Part shown: in pieces, positions 52,311-61,301 of the stretch | Position numbering within the stretch: the stretch's first letter is position 1 | Layout of the letters: every line of letters begins with the position of its first letter | Assembly (NCBI GenBank): GCA_002633025.1 | Contig: NMRB01002072.1 | Coordinates: forward strand, 41,246 to 105,245 | Direction of reading: 5' to 3' | DNA from: Notospermus geniculatus | Taxonomy: Eukaryota; Nemertea; Pilidiophora; Heteronemertea; Lineidae | DNA: 64,000 nucleotides | Notes under the pieces: model-generated | Told to the model about the DNA's origin: nothing | Database searches by the model: none | What the model saw: only the letters and a program-made list of their open reading frames with translations | Position numbers and translations under genes: made by a program

Positions 52311-52954
52311 TACGAATATCCCGAATCGACCGGAATCTGAAATTGTCGAAATTCTGGCCAATCGGGTTGAAAAATATGCCGAATGTCAGGAATGGCCATT
52401 GTAAATAAGGGATTATTGTTGTGCAAAACTGTTTGTGGTTCACCACATTGCATAATCAACTTGGAAGCGAAGTGATGAGTTGTTTTGGCTCTTCCAGAGC
52501 ATGAAGCCACCCAGAAATCACAGGAACTTCTTGCTTCATTTCCTGTCAATCTGAGATCAATTAATCAAAACTAAGCATTGGGACTTCTCCTTTGAAGTGC
52601 TATTCACCATTGTTCACGCCACTGTGAAAACACAGACAATGAATCCCTACTTTTTCCACCATTTCTAGCCATCTAAAAAAACATTGCTTCAAATCAATGG
52701 GTAATAGTTCACCAGAATAATTTTCTTGTTGCTGTTACCAATCACTTCACATGAGGTATGATGTGTGCCTTTGTCGTGACCTCAACGCCTTGAAGACATT
52801 TGGAGACATTGAATTAGTTCCATTCACAGTCACTCTAGAAATTCTTCGGACACCAGTACATAAATCGTCTTCCCCTAATACTTCATGAGATTTCCATTGT
52901 GATGAGATTTCCAGATTGCGTAAGATTGCAAAGAAATTTCAAAATTGTGTAGTG
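52311..52954. other. Intergenic stretch, nothing recognised
   Basis: No gene or repeat boundary supported. Confidence 0.4.
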
Positions 52955-53145
52955 TATGGATAGGCAACCTACTCGTTAAGGGGTTGCATCCCCGTGGATC
53001 TTGTATTTATAGGCAAGCATGCGCAAGCATTGAGGTCTTGCGGCGTGGCTTTGGGCAAGTGCAGTAGGCCTACCCTGCATCGCTGTCCGCCACGCACCTT
53101 GATTAAAGATGATTGTACCTCCCCCCAGTTCGCAGTGGCCACCCC
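52955..53145. repeat. Dispersed repeat, copy 2
   Basis: Parallels 42815-43015 (GGATAGGCAACC, GCATGCGCAAGC, GGCGTGGCTTTGGGCAAGTG, GATTGTACCTCCCCCC, GTGGCCACC). Confidence 0.8.
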
Positions 53146-53313
53146 GCAACGATGGAAATAACGGAAATAAAAAGATATCAAACGAAATCTCCATGTTGAA
53201 TTACCTATTTTACAATTGCTGCAATTTTGGAAATTTCTTTGGACAGCATGAAAATGCCATTGAACTGAGTGAGTCTGATCGCAAATATGAAATTGAATAA
53301 TTATGGTATCCTT

Positions 53314-53950
53314 TAAGGCTGCTGTTCCATAGAGTTAACGTTTTTACTTTTCACTTTCCGTTTCATTTTTCACGATCTTTCATTTAGAGGGTTGGTTCCA
53401 CAGAATGCACGCCAAAAAGAATGAGCATGTTCATTCCTCCAGTTACGGGTGATTTTCATTTATTCACGCATGAAATGAATCGTACTTGTCCGAAGGTAGA
53501 AAAATGACGCCTATGGAACCCGCATCATAATAAATACATTGCCCAATCTTGGGTTCACCGTAAAACATGACAATTCACGCGTGAACCGTGCAAAAACCGT
53601 GAACACGTGAACTCTATGGAACGGGAGCCTGAGGCTGCTGTTCCATAGAGTGAACGTTTTCACTTTTCACTTTTCCCGTTTCATTTTTCACGATCTTTCA
53701 TTTAGAGGATTGGTTCCACAGAATTCACGCCCAAAAGAATGAGCATGTTCATTCCTCCAGTCACGGGTGATTTTCATTTATTCACGCATGAAATGAATCG
53801 TACTTGTCCAAAGGTAGAAAAATGACGCCTACGGAACCCGCATCATAAGAAATACATTGCCCAATCTTGGGTTCACCCGTGAAACATGACAATTCCCGCG
53901 TGAACCGTGCAAAAACCGCGAAAACGTGAACTCTGTGGAACGGGAGCCTT
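53314..53950. mobile_element. Two MITE copies in direct tandem
   Basis: Each about 315 bp with inverted ends AAGGCTGCTGTTCCATAGAG / TGGAACGGGAGCCT(T). Copy 1 is 53314-53630, copy 2 about 53631-53950. They differ at roughly one base in fifteen by eye. Confidence 0.9.
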
Positions 53951-54218
53951 AGAGCACGAGTCAGAGAGCATTATTGTCAGTCTTGATTTGATGCATTTCG
54001 CAATAAATTCAACTTCTGAAATTGTATTTAACTTTGTTACAATTGTTCATTTTGTCCTCAACATTCAACATATCTGAAAGAACTTGTGTTATTCAAGGTC
54101 AGAATGCATATCACCTTGGCTGAAATCTAGGTATGAATTAGTGGCTAAAACTATGGAAAGTTTTCGAGAACTTATCGGAAAACTCAGAGCAGTGTGACTT
54201 CAGTTCAAACCAGTTTGA

Positions 54219-54499
54219 TAAAGCCCCACTGTATTGAATTTGAAAAACGCAAGTTATCGCCGCGATTCTTGACGTCAGTGCACGACGTCAGCCGTAGTGT
54301 AAAATGTACTGCGCTCCACCTGAATACATTAGAGCCCTCCCTGTCGTTTTTTTCTAATGTGTGCTGAAAACTAGGCCTTGATTCTCTGAAGTACGTATCA
54401 GACAAGCATTTTGGGGACCTTCACAAGGCTATGAGACCTCTTTGTGCTCTCTCCTAACATTTTGAAAATATCGTAAAATTCAATACTGTGGGGCTTTAA
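54219..54499. mobile_element. MITE with AAAGCCCCACTGTATTGAA ends
   Basis: AAAGCCCCACTGTATTGAATTT and AAATTCAATACTGTGGGGCTTT inverted at both ends (quoted without the overlapping interior). Confidence 0.85.
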
Positions 54500-54970
54500 A
54501 AGAATAAAACGAAGGCGATGTGTACAGCTTGGATGAAATTTGGCAACTGATTTATTTTGCCCTAAAGGCTTGAGTCAATATATTTACATAAAACTTACAC
54601 AAATAAACATTAACTTAACTCAGGAATGCAACGAAAGGGCAGCCAACCGAACTCAGCTTTACATACCAGAAAACTTAACTTAAAGCTGACCTATAGAAGA
54701 AATTCCTCAACAGAAAGAGAGGTTACCCATTACTTCCTATAGTTATAGTTTTAGCTGCTGATTTACTCCAGATAACTTCACGTTTGAACTCTTGCATGTG
54801 GAAAGTATGTATTGCTTCTAAGGGACTGGATCTTCAAGGTCATGATGAAGAAAAAGACACATTCCTAGGCCTAGGTGCAATAAATATGGACAAATGCGGG
54901 AAAAAGTTGAAGTATCTCCACCTGTCCCCAATTTCATTTCACTAGGAATGCCTTGTCCTATTTGTACAAC
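54500..54970. other. Intergenic stretch
   Basis: CTTAAAGCTGACCTATAGAA at 54679 matches the end of the TAAAGCTGAC family (2051, 26884) without its body. No gene. Confidence 0.45.
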
Positions 54971-55344
54971 CTCGTCCCCAGGGGTATAGTTCGCTCAGAC
55001 AACCTTGGACCACTCGCTCACTAACCCCCGGAATCAGCTTCGGTTGTTAATCCAGTAATCTTGGACTAAGTATAGGTGGCAGCACGAGTCAAAATAATCA
55101 ATTTGAAATACTTACTTGTGCTTTTTAAAATTCTTTTTACAAAAAATCATCAAACCTGGATATAGATAACCTTCTGGTTTGATCCAAAATATTTTGCAAA
55201 TTTCTTTGGGTATATTCTTGGGTATATTTGCCGGTTTCCCGTCAACCAATCACGTGCGTTAAATCCAAAGCTGATGCCAGGGGTTAGTGACGCGACCGCC
55301 ATAGCCTATTGTCAGAAAGCGAACTATATCCCTGGGGACGAGGT
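54971..55344. mobile_element. Fold-back element with CCTCGTCCCCAGGG ends
   Basis: CCTCGTCCCCAGGGGTATAG and CTATATCCCTGGGGACGAGG, with inner CACTAACCCC / GGGGTTAGTG. Confidence 0.88.
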
Positions 55345-56260
55345 TGCTATTTGTAGGCCTAGTTCTTCACCTCAGGTTTTAGGTGAATATTGTATTGGAT
55401 ATACAGTCACAAGTGCAAGCCTCAAGAGTATGTTGATGGTCTCGGGCGGCAGGGACCCCAGGCAGGGACGAATTTTCATGTTTGGCTTCCCAGATGACAA
55501 CCCCAGGCATGGCAATGCCGATTGACACCAAGCCATGGAAAGCCCCGGCTATCAATATGCCTGCACACTACAAACACAGAGCTTGGCTGTGTGGCCCAGG
55601 GACTAGCCAGCAGGCACCGACCTGTAACAAATAATCAGTCAATAATAGTACAGTTCAAGGTGGGCCACTGCACTCTTTTTAGGGTTGGCTCTCATATTCC
55701 TTTCCTAAATCATGGGAAAAAAAGTTGACAACAAATTCAAACATCATCATGGCCTACCATATGTCTGTACTACCTCATACTTCGTACGCACAAACCCATG
55801 GAGAACTTCGCCAGGATTTCTGTTTCTCTCGCACCTCGAGTTGCCGTGCACCAATCAGAACACTTGTGAACCAACCTCGCTCCCAGGTTGGCACCTAGAC
55901 CGGTCCCCTGTCGTACCGCTCGCTCCGTTCCTCCACTACTACGACAGGCCGCGTCCGCCATGTTTGCCTAAATTCTGACACACGTATGCAAATGAGCAAT
56001 AAAGACTCGTAACGTTGCGGGAGTCTCTAAAAATAGATGATGACTGATGGCACGACCGTTGATGACGTTTGGCTGACCAATCACAAGCCGAGTTGGCGTT
56101 GAAGATGCCTGTCGTAGTAGTGAAGCAAGAACTACGACAGGGGAGCAGTCCAATTGGCACCAAGCCAGTTAAACCGTCCTCTGTATATTTTGTGGTTGGA
56201 AAGTATTAGGAACGAGGATGGTCAGCCATTCTATCTATTGCGATTTACCCACCACTCTCN
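55345..56260. other. Intergenic stretch left of the large transposon
   Basis: Includes a fold-back pair (55925-55955 CTACTACGACAGGC / 56108-56121 CCTGTCGTAGTAG). Ends with an N at 56260, exactly where the inverted transposon repeat begins, so sequence may be missing here. Confidence 0.5.
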
Positions 56261-56309
56261 GTGAAATTGCCAAAAACGGCGGCCATCTTGAAATTCAAGA
56301 TGGCCGCCA
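56261..56309. repeat. Left inverted repeat of the transposon
   Basis: Begins GTGAAATTGCCAAAAACG and continues with the palindrome GGCGGCCATCTTGAA/TTCAAGATGGCCGCC. Identical over 49 bp to the reverse complement of 63827-63875. Confidence 0.88.
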
Positions 56310-56555
56310 CCTTATACGATTGGTATTTTGCGCAGTTTTGCCTGGTTCAGTGTCCCTTTTTATAAAAGAATCTGTGGTTGTGATTGCATAAGTCTGATGA
56401 AATAGCCAAATGACGTCATATTTGTACATGAAATGACGTCATATTTTACTTTTTTTTGACGTAACAACAACAATGAATGTTTGAAGGTGCCATTCTGGCG
56501 GGATTTTCGATTTTGTCGCCTGCTCATTTTGATGTACTTTTCTATGGTCGAACCG

Positions 56556-57594
56556 AAAATAAAGGTAAGACACTTTACTTCTAAAACTTTTCGGATATAA
56601 TCACGTGCCACAATGCTGTGTTGTAGGTCTACATTCATCGTAGGCCTAACCGGGCCTACTCCCTTCGTCATCGCCAATGAGAAATTCCGTAAATTTCCTT
56701 TCCAGGCCAGGAGTGATGTGATGGTGTAGGCTATACTCAAAAGTAGTACAACGATAGGAACACCGATAATGATTAGCAAGATAGAATTTGAGGCAAGTTG
56801 CTCATATTGGCACCAGCATTTTTTTCTTATTTTTTAGGTCTATACAGCACCGCTTAAATATTCATTGCCAGCGGCGCTTCACAAAGGTAGACCGTCAAAG
56901 AAGATAAAACTTGACAATTCAGGTAGGCCTAAAAGCGACAATAAAAAATTGGCCTTCAGGGATTTCTTTAAAAAGTTTTAAATCGTCAACTTTCCGTAGG
57001 TCTTGCGGAAGGGCATTCCAGAGCCGTTTGCGCAGACCGCAAAATGCCATAGGCCTATCTCCGGCAGTTACTTTGCGAGCCCCCTGCCAGTCCAGAGTGG
57101 GGGCAGAGTTAGATCTTACGGTAACTTCGCTTCTGGAGTGGCCGCCAGACGGGTTAAAATCTTGGATTTGATTCGTTGCTTGTCCGACAGCCAGCCACTG
57201 CATGTGTTGTAACACTGGCGTGATGTGTACATATATGTTCCTTCGTGCCCGTCAGCAACTTTGCCGCTTTGGTGCAATGCCATCACCGGATGACACGTAC
57301 GATGAATATAAGAAAGTAGTACACCTGTCCATCATCAATATCGTAAGATGTCGATATACCTGATTTTTACCGAGTCTCTTTTATTCAGTTTCAGATGAAG
57401 GACTACTGAATGAAATTTGACGTCGTGGTTGAAGCGAAAATAAAGGTAAGATACTTTTAAAACTTTTCACTTATAATCACTTGCCACTATTCGTGAATAT
57501 CGTAGACGATGTAACCGGGCCTACTCCCGTCGTCATCGCCAATGAGAAATTCCGTAAATTTCCTTTCCAGGCCAGGAGTGATGTGATGGTGTAG
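56556..57594. repeat. Duplicated 5' region of the transposon
   Basis: 56556-56732 and 57436-57594 share CGAAAATAAAGGTAAGA, CCGGGCCTACTCCC and GAAATTCCGTAAATTTCC. AGTTTCAG(A/G)TGAAG..TACTGAATGAAATT occurs at 57389 and again at 58050 beside the gene start. A block of about 0.8 kb has been duplicated and then diverged. Confidence 0.82.
56919..57300 (-). pseudogene. 3' fragment of a non-LTR retrotransposon reverse transcriptase (copy 1)
   Basis: Minus-strand frame contains LRKRLWNALPQDLRKV..LKLFKEIPEGQFF, the pattern that closes CR1/Jockey-type reverse transcriptase ORFs (LWNSLP..FK..L). Upstream, VMALHQ..KVADGHE matches copy 2 with damage. Fragment only. Confidence 0.75.
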
Positions 57595-57699
57595 GCGGTT
57601 CACAAAAGATATACAAAGAAGAAAAACTGACGGGTTCGTGATTAAAACAATTCAGCTAAAAGGCGACAATAAAAATGGAACATGAGACCGAAAAAAACC

Positions 57700-57990
57700 C
57701 TATCTCCGGCAGTAATATTTTGCGAGCCCCCTGCCACTCCCGAGTGGCGGCAGAGTTATATCGTGAAGTAGGCCTAACTCTCCCCTTCTGGAGTTGCCGC
57801 CAAATATAGTCGGGTCCTTTGCCCTGAACAGCTCCGAAAGCGCAAAGTTAAAATCTTCAATTTAATTTGTTCCTGGTCCGACAACCAGTGCTCATGTTCC
57901 CTCGTGCCCGTCAGCAACCTTGCCGCTTTATCTTGGTGTAATGCCATCGCCGGAGGACACGTAAAATGAATAATGAAATAGTACACCAAC
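57700..57990 (-). pseudogene. 3' fragment of a non-LTR retrotransposon reverse transcriptase (copy 2)
   Basis: AMALHQDKAARLLTGTREHE and QIKLKILTLRFRS match the (Q)NRAARLxTGT..H and IKFKIL.L.F patterns of CR1-like elements. It is the duplicate of copy 1 in the same orientation, keeping a different part intact. Confidence 0.75.
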
Positions 57991-58073
57991 TGTCCTTCAT
58001 CAATATCGTAGGTTTAGATATACCTGATTTTTACAGAGTCTTATTTATTCAGTTTCAGGTGAAGAATTACTGA

Positions 58074-61000
58074 ATGAAATTACCGCCAACGCCACGTCTA
58101 ATCATCATCTGTCTGTGCCTGCTGCACCTGGTGTCCAGGAAAATGGAAGACGCTGATATTTCAGCTATTAAACGCAGACCACTTGATTTTAGTTTGTGTA
58201 TAATATGTCAAGATAAAAAGCACGCGAATTCTGGTCAACTTGAAATACTCTGTCTCCCCAAACCAGAGAGTTACGAACATTTCTTAAGTAGTGTCGCCCA
58301 ACGGGCACAGTACAGAAATCCAGTTTATGTCTCGCTGTTACAGAGACTTAGAGGTATTTCTTCCGAAGGACTTTTCGCAAAAAAGGCACGTTGGCACCGA
58401 CAGTGCTATGGTCTTGCCATTCACAGGCAGCATACCGAAAGAGACAAAGCAAGATATGATGAATCAGTGGCCCAAAAGAACCCAGAACTGACTCTAGTTA
58501 AAATTGGCAGGCGTTCGTCATCTACGAACCTGTGTCCGGATCAGTCACCTCTTCTGTCGCCTAGCAAAATATTCACTCGTTCTGGGGCAGAAGCGTTTGA
58601 TTTGGGACTCTGTTTTTTCTGCCAGAATGCGAAAAATGTCGCAAACAACCAGCGTAAGAAATCACCAGAAAAAACCTACCAATGCCAATCACCGAGTAAG
58701 GCTAATCAGATTCAGAAAATAGTCGAAAATGCATCAAATGAGATCTGGTTTGACAGATTGTCGAAAGTACTAGCTAGTGGTGGTTTCACTGCTAACAATG
58801 TAGTGTATCATCATAGTTGTTTTACCACACACTGGAATCATTACCTGAGATGCAATGCCCCTGACTCCTCTCTCTCAGACACTCCTGATGTCATTGAGAA
58901 TACAATTGATTTCATTTCTGCAGAAATTGAGTTCTATGGCCAAATGCAAGAGGCTCTCGATGATGATGAATGCGTTACTTCATCTGAGGCGGAAAAGATG
59001 TACCTAAAAAAGCTATCTGAGTTTGGCATCGAGGATTACAAAATCAAGAGATCACATTTTATGCAGAAAATCCGCACAAATGTTGCCTGTGAGATCACAG
59101 AGGGTAGTGGTCGGAAGCCTTCAACGATCCATAGTAAGAAAGTGCAAAAGGAAGCCATCGACAACAGCATTCGCAACAGCATTGATGTTATCTACAGATG
59201 CTCTCAAGTAATCAGGAAATCAATATTCAAATCAAGGAAAGAAGATGTTTGGACTTTTGCTGGTACCTGTGCCGTTCAAGATATGAGAGTGCCACGAGAA
59301 CTTTTGAATCTAGTCAGATGGATTGTCCATGGGTCGGCAGAAGAAACTTGTTCCACTAGTCATAGACGTCTTGAGGACATGAAACGAACCACCAATGCTA
59401 TCGCGCAAACCATTGCAAGAGAGTGCAAGACCAGACGTCAGGTCTCACTGGTACCAAAAAAGCCCGAGTCTTCATTTCGCCACCTCTACGAAACTCCATA
59501 TGCAGTTGGTCTCTCTCTCTACATGTACCACAACTTCCGTAGCCAGAGGGCAATTTCAGTCTTGCATGGATGTTGTGTTGGAATATCATATGATCGAGTC
59601 ACTAAAGTCTGTAGCATGATTGCCGCCGCAATCTATGGGAGCATTTCAAAGTTTGGCGTGTACATTCCACCTGGGATACTAAAAAACAAGAGCATTCGAT
59701 GTTCGATGGATAATATTGATTGTAAGGTTGACACGCCTGACGGAAAGGGAAGTTTCCACGGACTAGCATCGGGAGTCTATCAAACACAAGGTGAAGGTGA
59801 TGCTGTGACGGCGTCTTTGCAGCTCGATGATGAAAATGCATCTGACCTCACTCTGGTCAATGCTCCAAAAACTGTCATTGAATTGTCTCCTTCTGATATA
59901 CATGGAAATCCAGTCCCACGAGTTAGCCCAAGATATCCGATGTACAAAATCGGTGAGAACCAAGACCTGCTAACGAAGTGCATGTCCGACGACATTTCCT
60001 GGTTGTTAGCAAGGAATATGTGTCGAAATGAAGTACGACACCCTTCAGTATTATCAATGTCACCAGATACTGTAACGTCTGAAAGGTGTCAGGTGATCGA
60101 TGAGGAAGACGGTGTTGCGGGCAGCATTCCAAGAAGTGCAGAAGGTGTTGAACAATTAATTCCCGTCTGGTCTGCATACCATTCCCTCTCAACTCGGAAC
60201 CAGAATGCAGGAGCAGACAATGCATTCATGATGCCAATAATCAACGCGCCTCCACAAGAATGGTCAAGCCTGATCACCGGTCTGAACCAGCTGTGGAAGC
60301 TGAATGAGATAGTCAATCCTGGACGTCCAGTGGTAGTTACTCTGGACATGGATCTGTATAAACGGGTCATAAAACTGGAATATTTGGATCCGTCATTCAA
60401 ACAGAAATGGATACTCTGTCCAGGAGGGTTCCACACGAGTATTTGTGCACTACGATGCCTAGGGAAAATGATTGAAGGCAGTGGATTGGACATGGCATGG
60501 CAAGAAGCGGACTTGTACAGCAGCGTGACAACTGCACAGATTCTGAATGGTAATCACTACAACAGGGCAATGCAAGCACACCAGGTAACACTGCAGTGTC
60601 TTTTTGACCTATGGATGGAAAGTTTCCTCAAGGCCCACCCTATAGTGATGGAAACTCTTCAGAAAAGTGCTACAGAGCTGCTTGAAGCTTGTCGAGATAG
60701 GAAAAATGTAATTGAAAAACACCAAGCATTCCTTGCGACAACTGAGGCCCTGAACCTTGAATACCAGTTGCACAAATACGATGAGGAAAGGAAAGACATT
60801 GCAACGTACCAGTGGATGAGGATGTATATGAGATATGTGATGACATTACTGCTCTTTGTCAGATCAATGCGTGATGGTAACTGGCTTCTTTACCTCTCCT
60901 CTTTGGAAAAGTTGTGTGTACTGTTCTTTGCATACGACAGGCTAGAGTATGCCAGAAATATTCCTGAGTACATTGCAAGAATGTACGAATTGCAAGATAG

Positions 61001-61301
61001 CCATACAGAAATATGGGAAGAGTTCATGCGCGGTGAGTTTACTGTCAACACCGGGAACCAGGTACCATTCACCAGACTTGGTATCGATCAGGCTATGGAA
61101 CATCTGAACAAGACGATGAAAGGTCAAGGTGGAATTCGTGGAATAACATCATCTCCAACAACCCTGCTGAAGTACTGCCTTACTATGCACCAGAATTTGC
61201 GAGGATTTCAAAAGAAATTGAGAGTCTCGCTGGCCTGTACGAGACTTCTTCTGAGCACCACAATCTGTCACAGTCTAAAACCAACTATCAGGAGCGCTTA
61301 A
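58074..61301 (+). CDS. Transposase N-terminal part: CxxC/HxxC fingers and D-D-E-like core
   Basis: 1075 codons from the first ATG. The Met at codon 24 (58143, MEDADIS, context AAAATGG) is a better start, since the first 23 residues are an unconvincing hydrophobic lead. Finger 1: C42-x2-C45 .. H108-x2-C111. Finger 2: C180-x2-C183 .. H246-x2-C249, the same layout repeated. The middle holds the signature MDNIDCKVDTPDGKGSFHG (first acid D546), VVTLDMDLYKR (D758), GGFHTS and MIEGSGL (E801), a plausible RNase H-fold D-D-E triad. The coding continues in another frame from about 61185: KYCLT is in this frame, and PEFARISKEIESLAG, which continues the family pattern, is in the +2 frame. The last 39 codons here are therefore out-of-frame reading. 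Confidence 0.88.
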   Translation: MKLPPTPRLIIICLCLLHLVSRKMEDADISAIKRRPLDFSLCIICQDKKHANSGQLEILCLPKPESYEHFLSSVAQRAQYRNPVYVSLLQRLRGISSEGLFAKKARWHRQCYGLAIHRQHTERDKARYDESVAQKNPELTLVKIGRRSSSTNLCPDQSPLLSPSKIFTRSGAEAFDLGLCFFCQNAKNVANNQRKKSPEKTYQCQSPSKANQIQKIVENASNEIWFDRLSKVLASGGFTANNVVYHHSCFTTHWNHYLRCNAPDSSLSDTPDVIENTIDFISAEIEFYGQMQEALDDDECVTSSEAEKMYLKKLSEFGIEDYKIKRSHFMQKIRTNVACEITEGSGRKPSTIHSKKVQKEAIDNSIRNSIDVIYRCSQVIRKSIFKSRKEDVWTFAGTCAVQDMRVPRELLNLVRWIVHGSAEETCSTSHRRLEDMKRTTNAIAQTIARECKTRRQVSLVPKKPESSFRHLYETPYAVGLSLYMYHNFRSQRAISVLHGCCVGISYDRVTKVCSMIAAAIYGSISKFGVYIPPGILKNKSIRCSMDNIDCKVDTPDGKGSFHGLASGVYQTQGEGDAVTASLQLDDENASDLTLVNAPKTVIELSPSDIHGNPVPRVSPRYPMYKIGENQDLLTKCMSDDISWLLARNMCRNEVRHPSVLSMSPDTVTSERCQVIDEEDGVAGSIPRSAEGVEQLIPVWSAYHSLSTRNQNAGADNAFMMPIINAPPQEWSSLITGLNQLWKLNEIVNPGRPVVVTLDMDLYKRVIKLEYLDPSFKQKWILCPGGFHTSICALRCLGKMIEGSGLDMAWQEADLYSSVTTAQILNGNHYNRAMQAHQVTLQCLFDLWMESFLKAHPIVMETLQKSATELLEACRDRKNVIEKHQAFLATTEALNLEYQLHKYDEERKDIATYQWMRMYMRYVMTLLLFVRSMRDGNWLLYLSSLEKLCVLFFAYDRLEYARNIPEYIARMYELQDSHTEIWEEFMRGEFTVNTGNQVPFTRLGIDQAMEHLNKTMKGQGGIRGITSSPTTLLKYCLTMHQNLRGFQKKLRVSLACTRLLLSTTICHSLKPTIRSA

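Noticed and set aside
56919-57215. Host gene on the minus strand (98 codons)
   Set aside because: The pattern LWNALP..LKLFKE is that of a LINE reverse transcriptase end, and the region is duplicated and broken.
58074-58142. Signal peptide on the transposase
   Set aside because: The hydrophobic start precedes a better start at 58143 (AAAATGGAAG), and finger and nuclease domains would not be secreted.
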